A DNA stretch of 64,000 nt from CBDAUN01 sp965214615 (lineage in GTDB: Bacteria > Pseudomonadota > Gammaproteobacteria > Arenicellales > JAJDZL01). The notes below the pieces were generated by a model. The model worked only from the letters and a program-made list of their open reading frames with translations. It was not told where the DNA came from and ran no database searches. Shown here one piece after another: positions 52,764-62,077 of the stretch. Positions within the stretch are counted from its first letter, which is position 1. Each line of letters begins with the position of its first letter. The stretch is from NCBI GenBank assembly GCA_965214615.1, contig OZ243952.1, forward strand, positions 496,001-560,000, written 5' to 3'. A program made the translations under genes and the position numbers.

Positions 52764-54308
52764 TTATCGAACTTCGCCGAGAAATGGTGTCGGCTTTACA
52801 TACGGGTGGCGTGCGCTGGATTTCACGCCTATGGCGCTGTCGTTGCGAACGAATCGCCTGTCGTCTCCAGGTCGTGTGCAATAGGCCCAGTTCGGCTCGC
52901 CCGAGGTGGCCTGGTGAATGAATGTACGCTCCTTTTGGCTTTGCAAACAGGCCTGATGCACCAGGCTGGGATCCCAGTCTCGGAGCAAATCGGCAAGCAG
53001 GGAGCGGTAGATGCGCTCGTAGGTCGGCTCTGCGGCCAAATTAGTCAGTTCATGCGGGTCGTTCTTCAGATCATAGAGCAGGGCGGGGTGCTCGTGCGTA
53101 TAGATCAGCTTGTAGCGGTCGCGCCGAATCATTCTGCACGGCGCGTTCACCCCTTCACCCGTATATTCGCTAATCACCTCGTTCTTCCATACGCGGCTGC
53201 CCGACAATAGCGGCATCAGGCTGCGTCCGTCGAGCGGCGATATCGGCTCCGGAACCTGTCCGTCGCCGCTTGCAATCTCTACAAGGGTCGGCAGCAGGTC
53301 GACCAGCGAGACCAGTTCCGGCACCCGCGCGCCGCCTTGTGCGCCGGGCATTGCAACAATCAGCGGCACAGCGGCGGACCATTCGTAAAACGACTGCTTG
53401 AACCACATTCCCCGTTCGCCGAGCATTTCGCCGTGGTCGGAAGTGAGGATGACGACGGTGTCGGAGTCCATATCCAATTCCTGCAGGAGGTCCAGAAAGC
53501 GGCCGATCTTGTCATCGAGATACGAGCACATGCCGTAATAGGCATGACGTGCGTTCAAAATATGCTCTTCCGTGACTTCGTGCAAGTCTCCCCCGTGGGC
53601 ATAGTGCAGCCACCGGCTCATCTCGTCCATCTGATCAAGTTCGAATTCGAGCACTGAAGGCATGCCGATGTCCTCATGCCTGTAGCGATCCCAGTACTGG
53701 GGCGTCGTAATGTACGGCGAGTGCGGATGGGTAAATGAAATCCACATCAGAAACGGCTTGTCGGCGCCGTATCGCGCCAGATCATACAGTTTCTGCGTGC
53801 TCGCAAATTCGACTTCTTCGTCGTAGTCGATTTGCAGGCTTCTGGTGCATACGCCCGAATCGACGACTGCGCGCATGTTGATGCCGGTCGGGCGGTAGCG
53901 CTCGCCGGCGATCCAGTCAGGAGTCCAGGCGAAGTTTGCCGGATAGATGTCTGTGGTGATGCGTTCGTCGAAGCCGTGCAGCTGGTCAGGGCCGATGAAG
54001 TGCATCTTGCCGGCCAGAACCGTGTAATAGCCCTGATTGCGAAGGTAATGCGCCAAAGTAGGCACGCTTGCCGGCAATTCGCTGGCGTTATCCCAGACCT
54101 CGATTGAGTTGGCGTATCGACCGGTCAGCATCGAAGCGCGCGAAGGGACGCAAAGCGGAAAATTGCAGTAGGCGTTTTCGAAAATTGTGCCTGACTCGGC
54201 GAGCCGATCGATGTGCGGAGTCTTGACCAGTTCGTGACCGTAGGCCGAAAGCGCCTTCGCGCTCATCTGGTCCGTCTGTATGACGACAATATTGGGACTA
54301 GAGGGCAT
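52764..54308 (-). CDS. Sulfatase, choline-sulfatase-like
   Basis: The type I sulfatase signature is LCVPSRASMLTGRYANS; Cys53 is the expected formylglycine site and Asp13 in IQTDQM a metal ligand. Further metal ligands are in LTSDHGEMLGE. Segments such as VWDNASELPASVPTLAHYLR, AGKMHFIGPDQLHGFDERIT and TDIYPANFAWTPDW are typical of choline sulfatase BetC and relatives, as is the C-terminal SRRR-like tail. No signal peptide is visible, so it acts in the cytoplasm. 514 residues is normal. It sits beside a tricarboxylate-type transporter, which may import the sulfate ester. Confidence 0.88.
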   Translation of the reverse strand: MPSSPNIVVIQTDQMSAKALSAYGHELVKTPHIDRLAESGTIFENAYCNFPLCVPSRASMLTGRYANSIEVWDNASELPASVPTLAHYLRNQGYYTVLAGKMHFIGPDQLHGFDERITTDIYPANFAWTPDWIAGERYRPTGINMRAVVDSGVCTRSLQIDYDEEVEFASTQKLYDLARYGADKPFLMWISFTHPHSPYITTPQYWDRYRHEDIGMPSVLEFELDQMDEMSRWLHYAHGGDLHEVTEEHILNARHAYYGMCSYLDDKIGRFLDLLQELDMDSDTVVILTSDHGEMLGERGMWFKQSFYEWSAAVPLIVAMPGAQGGARVPELVSLVDLLPTLVEIASGDGQVPEPISPLDGRSLMPLLSGSRVWKNEVISEYTGEGVNAPCRMIRRDRYKLIYTHEHPALLYDLKNDPHELTNLAAEPTYERIYRSLLADLLRDWDPSLVHQACLQSQKERTFIHQATSGEPNWAYCTRPGDDRRFVRNDSAIGVKSSARHPYVKPTPFLGEVR

Positions 54309-54402
54309 TGAAGACTCAACTAAGACATGTGCATCTGCGCATTACGCGCGCGCAACCGCCTTTGGGCTGCGCACGCGCCGCTGAGTAAGGATATATGCTC
54401 GG

Positions 54403-55386
54403 CTACCTGATTGTCATCCCCAATTTTTCTGTAAGCGTCCTGAATGCCAGATATTGATTCTCCACAAAGTCCCTGGTTTCCGCCGGAGGCAGCACATGCG
54501 GCACCGAACCCAGGCTCTTGGTCAGCTTCAGCCACGCCTTGTCTTCGGCAACCTTGCTCAGAATATCAACCCACAGTGCGGCGATGTCGTCGGGAAGATT
54601 GGGAGGACCCCAAAGCCCGCTCCAGCCGATGACCGCTTCCAGGCTCGGATAACCGGCCTCCGAGACGGTCGGAACATCCTTGATCGAGGCAACCCGCTCG
54701 GGTGTAGTCACTGCCAGCGCCCGCAGCTTGCCTGCCTCGATATTGCTGATCACTCCCGAAAGGTTCTGGAACAGCATGTCGACATGTCCTCCGACTACGG
54801 CTGCCGCCGCCTTTCCGCCGCCTTTGTACGGAACATGCTTCATCGCGTCGGCGCTCATTCCGAACTGATCGAGCATCATCACCGTCGCCACATGCAGCAG
54901 GGTGCCAACCCCTGCAGACGAAAAGCTCAGGTCTGCTCCGTTCTCGATCGCCGCCTTGATGTCATCGAGAGTCTGAAAGGGCGAGTCGGCAGATACGGCC
55001 AGGACAAACGGATTCAGTTCCAGCAGGCCGAGGAATGTGAATTCGTCCCATGTATACGGGATGGTGCGATTGATCGCCGGAACAGCTGCCTGCGATCCGA
55101 CCCGGGCGAGCAGCAGCGTATAGCCGTCAGGCTTGCCCTTGGCCACCGTGGTGGATCCGGAGACACCGGCCGCGCCGGTGCGGTTGACTACCAGAATGCT
55201 CTGACCCAGATAGCTTGGCGCGGTGGCCGAAAGAGTACGTGCTGCCAGATCGGCCGCTCCGCCGGAGCCGTACGGGGAAACAAGCGTAACCGGCTTGGTC
55301 GGGTATTGCGCTGCAACGATGCCGGCCGACGCCGCCATTGCCAAACCGGCGAGTGTCATGGTTAGTCTGCGTAAAACTGCTTTCAT
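54403..55386 (-). CDS. Bug-family tripartite tricarboxylate transporter substrate-binding protein (TctC-like)
   Basis: A signal peptide (TMTLAGLAMAASAGIVAA) precedes a Bug fold with YPTKPVTLVSPYGSGGAADLAARTL at the mature N terminus and VVNRTGAAGVSGSTTVAKG. The 327-residue length fits. It is a periplasmic binding protein for a carboxylate or similar small anion. It is transcribed divergently from the ROK regulator and tctBA genes, across 136 bases that probably hold the control sites. Confidence 0.92.
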   Translation of the reverse strand: MKAVLRRLTMTLAGLAMAASAGIVAAQYPTKPVTLVSPYGSGGAADLAARTLSATAPSYLGQSILVVNRTGAAGVSGSTTVAKGKPDGYTLLLARVGSQAAVPAINRTIPYTWDEFTFLGLLELNPFVLAVSADSPFQTLDDIKAAIENGADLSFSSAGVGTLLHVATVMMLDQFGMSADAMKHVPYKGGGKAAAAVVGGHVDMLFQNLSGVISNIEAGKLRALAVTTPERVASIKDVPTVSEAGYPSLEAVIGWSGLWGPPNLPDDIAALWVDILSKVAEDKAWLKLTKSLGSVPHVLPPAETRDFVENQYLAFRTLTEKLGMTIR

Positions 55387-55522
55387 CGAATCTACTCCTG
55401 CGCTTTGAAAATACTATCGCGAATCACCTAGGAATTCGCAAATTAAATTGTGCAAACACTGATGCTGCAATTTAATGTTACAATTTTTTTATTGATTGCA
55501 CTAAGCAATTATCCTAGCCATT

Positions 55523-56695
55523 ATGAAAGCCTCCGTTGTAGCGAAAAGCATCTCGAACCGCAACAAGCGTCAGGTTATTGCAGAGATCATCCGGCTTGGT
55601 CCGTTGCCGCGAACTGAAATTGCGCGGCGCCTTCGAATCACCGAGGCGTCGGTCTCGCGAATTACTCGCGGTCTGCTTGATGCGGGGCTGGTGGAGGAGG
55701 TCGGCTACCTGAACGAGCCGGTGCGTCCAGGCCGCAAGCGGATCGGGCTGCAGGTCAGGGCCGGCGGCGGATATGTGGCGGCAATCTCGGTGAACATTTT
55801 TCGCCAGGACATCGTCATTGCGAATATTGCCAGTGAGACTGTTGTGCGCGAGCAGCTCGATATTTCCGACTTCCGCTCGCCGGACGAAGTGCTGCGCGCC
55901 TGTGCCATGCAATTGAATCAGCTGATTGACCGTTCGGGGATTGACCGGAGCCAGCTGTTCGGCTGCGGTGTCACGCTCACAGGCGCGATCAACCCAGCAG
56001 ACCGGCAGTTGATCAATGCGTTTCCGATCAGCTGGCGAAATGTGGATGTCGACAAGGTGCTCAAGCGCGACCTGGGCATGCCGTTCGTGCTGGAGAGCAT
56101 TTCCAATGCCAAGAATCTAGCTGCGCGCTGCTGCGGGCCGACGCGCAGCATTGACAATACCGTGCTGTTCAACTGCTCGATGGCGATTGGCTGCTCGATC
56201 ATGTCCGAAGGCAGGCTGCTTCGAGGCAGCGAATCCAGCGCCGGGCTGATCGAGTCGCTCAAGGTGCCGGATGAATCGGGTGCGCTGCAGCCGCTGAATT
56301 CAATGGCGGCAGGTTTCGGCATCATCAACAAATTGCTTCCGAAGCCGGACGACGAAGGCAACCTGCTGCCTGCGTACGCACTGATATTGAAAGAGGCGAT
56401 CGAGGCGAATTCCGATGATCCTGCGGTACCCGGCGGCCGCAGCCTGCGCGAGGCGGGCGAATTCCTCGGATTTGCGGTCATGGCGGCCAACGCATTTTTG
56501 CATCCTCAGCGACTGCTGATTTCCGGTCCGCTGGTTGGCAGTTCGGTATACTGCGATGCGGTCAAGCGCGGTATCGAGCACTACGTCGACGGCGATTTCG
56601 TGGAGCGCACAGTCGAGTTCTTTCAGCTGTCGAGCTATGAGGCGGCGCAGTCGCTGGCGATCAGCCACTTTCTCATGGGTGATACTGCGGATTAG
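55523..56695 (+). CDS. ROK-family transcriptional regulator
   Basis: The N-terminal winged helix (LPRTEIARRLRITEASVSRI) is followed by a ROK sugar-kinase-like fold of about 310 residues: VTLTGAINPADRQL, VLFNCSMAIGCSIMSEGRLL and VAFEF-type strands with the ATP-like loop degenerated. The CxCGxxGC zinc motif of NagC/Mlc is not evident. It probably represses the divergent and downstream transporter genes. It lies three bases before the tctB frame. Confidence 0.87.
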   Translation: MKASVVAKSISNRNKRQVIAEIIRLGPLPRTEIARRLRITEASVSRITRGLLDAGLVEEVGYLNEPVRPGRKRIGLQVRAGGGYVAAISVNIFRQDIVIANIASETVVREQLDISDFRSPDEVLRACAMQLNQLIDRSGIDRSQLFGCGVTLTGAINPADRQLINAFPISWRNVDVDKVLKRDLGMPFVLESISNAKNLAARCCGPTRSIDNTVLFNCSMAIGCSIMSEGRLLRGSESSAGLIESLKVPDESGALQPLNSMAAGFGIINKLLPKPDDEGNLLPAYALILKEAIEANSDDPAVPGGRSLREAGEFLGFAVMAANAFLHPQRLLISGPLVGSSVYCDAVKRGIEHYVDGDFVERTVEFFQLSSYEAAQSLAISHFLMGDTAD

Positions 56696-56721
56696 CCTTG
56701 GCGCTTGTCCCGGTGAGCAAG

Positions 56722-57198
56722 ATGAACGAATCGCGGTTCATTGGAGTTGCCGTCGCGGCACTCGGACTGATTGCGCTGTTTGTCCTGATCCCGATTGGAG
56801 TCGTTTCTCCGGCAAACGTGGATGTTGTTGCGCTGGCGCCTGAATTCTGGCCGACCATCATCGCTTCGGTCCTGGCACTGGCAGGAGTCGTGCTTGCAAT
56901 TTTTCCCGCCAGGGCGGATTCGGAGGAAACCGTTCCGCCCCGTCGCTACGGACGCCGCACGGCGCGTTTGTCGATATTGCTCACGATTGTGCTCGCAGTC
57001 TATTTTTCGGTGCCCTATCTTGGCATGGTGCTGCCGGCGATGCTGATGATATTCGCCTTGTCCTACTTTGCCGGCGAACGCCGGCCTGCTGTACTTGCTG
57101 GGCTGTCGCTGATCATGCCGGCCGCGCTGACCGGCTTTTTTATCGTCATCGCGAATATTCCGATTCCGCTCGGCGTGTTCGAATTCGTCTACGGCTAG
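56722..57198 (+). CDS. tctB: Tripartite tricarboxylate transporter small membrane subunit (TctB)
   Basis: The 158-residue protein has four predicted hydrophobic segments (near residues 7-29, 40-60, 82-105 and 127-150) and the length of TctB. ATG 56722 follows ggtgagcaag; upstream TTG/GTG starts are also possible. It pairs with the large TctA protein encoded 9 bases after the stop. Confidence 0.87.
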   Translation: MNESRFIGVAVAALGLIALFVLIPIGVVSPANVDVVALAPEFWPTIIASVLALAGVVLAIFPARADSEETVPPRRYGRRTARLSILLTIVLAVYFSVPYLGMVLPAMLMIFALSYFAGERRPAVLAGLSLIMPAALTGFFIVIANIPIPLGVFEFVYG

Positions 57199-57207
57199 TC
57201 AGGGCCC

Positions 57208-58692
57208 ATGCTGGAGCATCTGGCTCAGGCGGCGACGCTTTTCTTTACGCTTCAGAACGTATTCATCGTTCTGATCGGAGTTCTGATCGGCGCCGTGATC
57301 GGCGCTATTCCGGGCATGACCACGCCGATGGGGGTTGCGCTGGTGCTGCCGTTTACGTTTACGATGCAGCCGATCACGGGTATTCTGCTTCTTCTAGGCG
57401 TCTACAAGGGCGGGCTTTACGGGGGATCGATTACCGCGATACTGATCAAGACCCCCGGCACGCCTGCTGCTTCGTGCACGGTGCTCGACGGATTTCCTCT
57501 GACGCAGAAGGGCGAGGCGCGAAAGGCGCTCGACATGGCGCTTTACGCATCGTGCTTCGCTGATTTCGTATCCAATATCTCACTCATCCTGCTTGCCGGA
57601 GTCCTGGCGGGCTTCGCTCTAAAATTCGGGCCGCCGGAATTTTTCACCTTGATCCTGTTTTCCTTGACTATCATCGCCGGGGTGGCGGGTGACAACCTGA
57701 TCAAGGGAATCGCGTCAGCCTGCCTCGGACTGATGTTTGCGGTTGTCGGCCTGGACATGGTCTACGGCACGAACAGATTTCTTTTCGGGAACTGGAATCT
57801 GCTAGGCGGACTGTCGTTCATTCCGGTCCTGATTGGACTTTTTGCGCTGCCGGAAATTTTTCATTATTTTGCAACCAAGGCATCGGATCGGATCAAGCCG
57901 TCGCTGATGCACGGCGCGCCCGCCGGATTTGCCGAATTCCGGCGCTGCTTCAAGTCAATTTTGCGCGGCAGCCTGATCGGCGTCGTGCTTGGTGCGATTC
58001 CGGGGATCGGCGGAGCCCCGTCGGCTTTCCTGTCGTACAGCGAGGCGAGGCGCACATCGGCGAATCGGGAAAACTTCGGCAAAGGCGAATTAGAGGGCGT
58101 CGCTGCCGCCGAAGCCGGCAATAACGGCGTTGCAGGCGCGACGATGATCCCGCTGCTTGCGCTTGGCGTGCCTGGAGATGTCATTACGGCGGTCATTCTG
58201 GGCGCGTTCATGATTCATGGCCTGCGCCCCGGACCGCTGCTGTTCGTTGAGAATCTTCCATTGATCTATGCGCTGTTCATCGGGATCATGCTCAGCAGCG
58301 CCTATTTATTCATCGTCGGGAAATTCACAATTCGCGCAATCAGCCGAATATCGGAAGTGCCGAACAGGATTCTGTATCCGGTCGTTCTGGTGTTCTGCCT
58401 GTTCGGGTCCTTTGCGATCAACAACAGCCTTTTCGACGTGCTCGTGATGCTGGCGATGGGCTGTGTGGGCTATGCGATGATGCTGTACCGGTTCCCTGCG
58501 GCGCCGTTTCTGATCGCATTCATCCTCGGCCCGCTGCTGGAGGATAACTTTCGCCAGTCCCTGATCCTCTCCGACGGAGGGCTTGCGATTCTGTTTCGAA
58601 GTCCGATTTGCATCCTGTTCTGGATCCTCACAGCGCTTTCGGTATGGTTCATCATCAGATCGAGAAGCAGGAACATTCCGCTCAACGCCTGA
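57208..58692 (+). CDS. tctA: Tripartite tricarboxylate transporter large membrane subunit (TctA)
   Basis: The 494-residue integral membrane protein has about ten to twelve hydrophobic segments and family motifs GAVIGAIPGMTTPMGVALVLPF, YKGGLYGGSITAILI and PGTPAASCTVLDGFPLT. Between the segments are GVVLGAIPGIGGAPSAFLSY and GNNGVAGATMIPLLALGVPG. It is the transmembrane permease of the TTT system, working with the TctC-like protein at 54403. Confidence 0.95.
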   Translation: MLEHLAQAATLFFTLQNVFIVLIGVLIGAVIGAIPGMTTPMGVALVLPFTFTMQPITGILLLLGVYKGGLYGGSITAILIKTPGTPAASCTVLDGFPLTQKGEARKALDMALYASCFADFVSNISLILLAGVLAGFALKFGPPEFFTLILFSLTIIAGVAGDNLIKGIASACLGLMFAVVGLDMVYGTNRFLFGNWNLLGGLSFIPVLIGLFALPEIFHYFATKASDRIKPSLMHGAPAGFAEFRRCFKSILRGSLIGVVLGAIPGIGGAPSAFLSYSEARRTSANRENFGKGELEGVAAAEAGNNGVAGATMIPLLALGVPGDVITAVILGAFMIHGLRPGPLLFVENLPLIYALFIGIMLSSAYLFIVGKFTIRAISRISEVPNRILYPVVLVFCLFGSFAINNSLFDVLVMLAMGCVGYAMMLYRFPAAPFLIAFILGPLLEDNFRQSLILSDGGLAILFRSPICILFWILTALSVWFIIRSRSRNIPLNA

Positions 58693-58706
58693 CTGATGAG
58701 TTGAAC

Positions 58707-60764
58707 ATGATGAAATTTCCAGCCAGCGGCAAATTGCTGTACTCGGTCGCCATTGTTTCGGATACCCACCTGAATCGGGACGAGTCCGACACTGATGCCG
58801 CGTTTGCTGTGAACCGGCTTGCGAATCAAAGGCTGAGCCATGTGATTGACGATTTGAACACACGCGATGTCGCCGCCGTCTTTCATCTCGGCGATGTCGT
58901 GCATCCGGTGCCTTCGAGGCTCGATCTGTATGAACCGGCTTGCGAACGCTTCCACGAGCAGGCCGCCCGTCTCAAACACCCCTTGCATCTTATTCCGGGC
59001 AACCATGATGTCGGAGACAAGCCGATGCCATGGTCTCCTGCCGGCACTGTGCGTCAGTCGTTTATCGATGCCTGGTCCAGGTGCTTCGGAGCGCATTATT
59101 TCTGCTTCAGCCATCAGGGCGCAGCGTTTATCGGAATCAATGCGCAGGTTTTTGGCTCGGATCTGGAACTTGAAGACGAACAGCGCGACTGGCTTGAAGA
59201 CAAGCTCGCCGCGCATGCCGATGAGCGAATATTCCTGCTCAGCCACTACCCGCCGTTTCTGCTGTCCGAGGATGAGGCCGAGCATTACGACAATCTCGGC
59301 GACCGAGGGCGTGCGCAGATCCTCAATGCGATCAACGCGCACCCTGTCGAAGCTCTTTTCGCAGGGCACGTACATCATTTCTGGCTGAACCGCCATGGCG
59401 ATTGCTTTTGCTATCTGCTGCCTTCTACGGCTTTTACGCGGCAGGACTACAGCGAGATGTTCCGTATTGCGCCGGAATCGGATTTCGGCAGGAATGATCG
59501 GGCAAAGCTCGGTTACCTGCTCGTTCACATTTACGAGCAGGGGCACGAAATCGAATTTGTGCGCTACTCGCAATTTGTTAATCGGACTGTCGGGAGAGGA
59601 TATTCCGGGAGCGCAAGTCGCCTGAACAGCCGCTGCCTCAGATCGGAGTTTGCGCCGGTCATCGGCTTCGATCTTCGATACGATTGGCACGAACTGGTAC
59701 AGATTCCTCCATCCGGAGCTCTTGACGAGTTTGACCGCAAGACGGTGCGCAACGACTACGCGCTGCTGGCTCTGTGGGAGATGCAGGTTCAAAGGCTGCG
59801 AATCCCGGCGACAGATCTGCTCGACGCGTCGCGCCGTGCGCGCTTGGAGGATCTTGCCCGGCTCGGATTTCGGTTCGCCCTGTATTCCTATCTGTCGCAT
59901 GGCTGTGCGATTTCCGAAGCGGTGGCAGCCCATGCCCATCTTGTCGAGTCCTGGGAAATTACGGGTGAAGCGAAGCCCTGTGCAAGGCGGTGCCTTGAAT
60001 TAAAGGCCGATAATGCACTGAGTTCGGTGCGGATGTTCTATTCGCCGGTGAGACGCAGGCCGCGCACGCTTGGCGCGAATGAAAAGTACTACCACGTCAT
60101 CAATCACGGGTTCTGCGCAGGCGACCTGGATAACGGAATTGAGCAAGCGCTCGGTCCCATCGCCGGTTCGGCATTCGAGGGGATTGTGATTCGTTGCGGC
60201 ATGTCGGACTCGATCGAGCAGGTGATGAAGGTGGCGGCCGCGGTCGAATCAGAGTCGGGAATGGCGGTCTCGATTCAGTTGCGGTTGCGCGGCGAAAACC
60301 CTGCCGAGCATCAGGCGAGTGACCCGGCATTATGCAATCGCATTGCGCAAGCCATGACATTGGCCTGGTGCCACGGCATTGGGCGGGTGTATTGCGATAC
60401 TCTTGCCGACAGTGATCGAGGCTACTTTCCGCGAGTGGGCCTCGTGGATCGGCTTTACAATCCGAAATCAGGCTCACTGATTGTCAAGGGGCTTCATGCG
60501 TTGCAACACATGGCTGGCGCTGTTGCGGACTTCAAAGTAACGAGGTCTGAGGGTTCGATTTTGAAGATCGAGTGCGCAGCACGGCACGGCGATGTCACTG
60601 TCATGCCGGACGTCGGCGCCGCAGAGCGCGAGCGCTTGGCGGCGGATGCTTGCGATTCTGCCGGCCAGTGGCTGGATTGGAACGCCGGAATATTGACGTC
60701 CGCAATGCCCGACGGCGACGGAATGCCGCTGATTCGATCAAATGTGCATCGCAGGACGCAATAG
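58707..60764 (+). CDS. Calcineurin-like metallophosphoesterase with long C-terminal domain
   Basis: The N-terminal 260 residues are a class III phosphodiesterase domain with every metal motif: VSDTHLN (D-x-H), HLGDVVHP (G-D-x-x), PGNHDVGD (G-N-H-D), LLSHYPPF and FAGHVHHFW (G-H-x-H). A C-terminal region of about 400 residues follows. It has strand-helix alternation reminiscent of an alpha/beta barrel (VIRCGMSDSIEQVMKVAAAVE, ISIQLRLRGENP-type strands) that I do not recognise. No signal peptide is present. ATG 58707 begins 14 bases after tctA, so it is probably the last gene of the transporter operon and acts on the imported compound. Confidence 0.85.
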   Translation: MMKFPASGKLLYSVAIVSDTHLNRDESDTDAAFAVNRLANQRLSHVIDDLNTRDVAAVFHLGDVVHPVPSRLDLYEPACERFHEQAARLKHPLHLIPGNHDVGDKPMPWSPAGTVRQSFIDAWSRCFGAHYFCFSHQGAAFIGINAQVFGSDLELEDEQRDWLEDKLAAHADERIFLLSHYPPFLLSEDEAEHYDNLGDRGRAQILNAINAHPVEALFAGHVHHFWLNRHGDCFCYLLPSTAFTRQDYSEMFRIAPESDFGRNDRAKLGYLLVHIYEQGHEIEFVRYSQFVNRTVGRGYSGSASRLNSRCLRSEFAPVIGFDLRYDWHELVQIPPSGALDEFDRKTVRNDYALLALWEMQVQRLRIPATDLLDASRRARLEDLARLGFRFALYSYLSHGCAISEAVAAHAHLVESWEITGEAKPCARRCLELKADNALSSVRMFYSPVRRRPRTLGANEKYYHVINHGFCAGDLDNGIEQALGPIAGSAFEGIVIRCGMSDSIEQVMKVAAAVESESGMAVSIQLRLRGENPAEHQASDPALCNRIAQAMTLAWCHGIGRVYCDTLADSDRGYFPRVGLVDRLYNPKSGSLIVKGLHALQHMAGAVADFKVTRSEGSILKIECAARHGDVTVMPDVGAAERERLAADACDSAGQWLDWNAGILTSAMPDGDGMPLIRSNVHRRTQ

Positions 60765-60940
60765 ACCTGGGTCGCCGCGCACCGCATTGCTTGGACCGTC
60801 AGACGTAGCCGCTCGCATGTCCCGGATGCTTGAATCCGCGAATGCCAGGAGCGAGCGAACACGCGGCATTGCAGTGTCAATCTGCATGGCATTGATGCTT
60901 GCCAATTGTAAAAATTTTTCATTTCGAGGAACATTGTCAC

Positions 60941-62074
60941 ATGGTCGATATCAAGACGACGCTGGCTCAGGCTGGCCATTTCATCAACGAACGCACGGGC
61001 GGAATCACGCCGCCCATTGAAACTTCGGTGACCTTTGCACGCGACGCCGATCTTCAGCTGATCGGCAGCTACCTTTACGGCCGCTACCAGAATCCTACAC
61101 ACGATCAGCTCGAAGCCGTGATCTGCGCGCTTGAAAACGGCGTCGAAGCCAAATTGTTCGCCTCGGGTCTTGCTGCAATGGCGGCAGTCTTTGAAACTGT
61201 GAAACCGGGCGAGCACGTTGTGGCGCCCTCGATCATCTATTTCGGCGTGCTCGCCTGGCTCAGACGCATTGCAAGTCAGCGAGGTATCGGCCTGACGCTG
61301 TTTGACCCGGCGCGTTCGAACGCGCTCGAACAGGCGATCGAGCCTGGCAAGACCGCGATCGTGTGGATCGAATCGCCGGTCAACCCGACGTTTGATGCGA
61401 TAGATATAGAAAATGCCGCCGCCGCCGCGCATCGCGCCGGAGCGATTCTGTGCGTCGACAGCACCTGCGCGCCGCCAGTGACGACGCGTCCGCTGGATCT
61501 AGGCGCCGATCTGGTTTTTCACTCGGCGACCAAGTATCTGAACGGACACAGCGACCTTAATGCTGGCGTGCTGGTGACCAAGGCGGCAGATGAGCGCTGG
61601 AAGGACATCGGCGAGATTAGGAAACTGTCGGGAAGCGTGCTCGGTTCGTTCGAGGCATGGCTGCTGCTCAGAGGAATGCGAACCTTGGCCGTCCGCTTTC
61701 AGCGCTCGTGCGAAAACGCAATGCGCATCGCACGGTTTCTTGAAACCCATGAAAAGATTGAACGAGTCATGTATCCGGGCCTCGAAAGCCATCCTTCCCA
61801 CGACATCGCGCGCAAGCAGATGACCGGCGGATTCGGGGGCATGATGGCGATTCTGGTCAAAGGCGGCGCCGAGGCGGCGTGCCTGGTTGCCGGCTCCCTT
61901 CGCCTGTTTGTCCGTGCCACATCGCTGGGAGGCGTTGAGAGTCTGGTCGAGCACCGGCGCACTGTGGAAGGCCCGGACAGCGAAGTCCCTGTTCAGCTGC
62001 TGCGCATCTCGGTCGGTATCGAGGACGCCGATGATTTGATTGCCGATTTGGCTCAGGCGCTTGATCGGATATAG
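60941..62074 (+). CDS. Cystathionine gamma-synthase/lyase-family PLP enzyme
   Basis: The fold-type I PLP-dependent Cys/Met metabolism family is shown by RYQNPTHDQLEAVICALENG, the PLP-phosphate loop FASGLAAMAAV, VDSTCAPPVTTRPLDLGAD, the Schiff-base Lys in FHSATKYLNGHSDLNAG, and LGGVESLVEH near the C terminus. At 377 residues it is normal length. cgagga lies nine bases before ATG 60941. The exact reaction (synthase, gamma-lyase or beta-lyase) cannot be fixed. It converges with the DauA-like gene with a gap of three bases. Confidence 0.9.
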   Translation: MVDIKTTLAQAGHFINERTGGITPPIETSVTFARDADLQLIGSYLYGRYQNPTHDQLEAVICALENGVEAKLFASGLAAMAAVFETVKPGEHVVAPSIIYFGVLAWLRRIASQRGIGLTLFDPARSNALEQAIEPGKTAIVWIESPVNPTFDAIDIENAAAAAHRAGAILCVDSTCAPPVTTRPLDLGADLVFHSATKYLNGHSDLNAGVLVTKAADERWKDIGEIRKLSGSVLGSFEAWLLLRGMRTLAVRFQRSCENAMRIARFLETHEKIERVMYPGLESHPSHDIARKQMTGGFGGMMAILVKGGAEAACLVAGSLRLFVRATSLGGVESLVEHRRTVEGPDSEVPVQLLRISVGIEDADDLIADLAQALDRI

Positions 62075-62077
62075 GCG

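Noticed and set aside
58470..59939. 489-codon minus-strand frame over tctA end and metallophosphoesterase
   Set aside because: It spans two well-supported plus-strand genes and has no domain.
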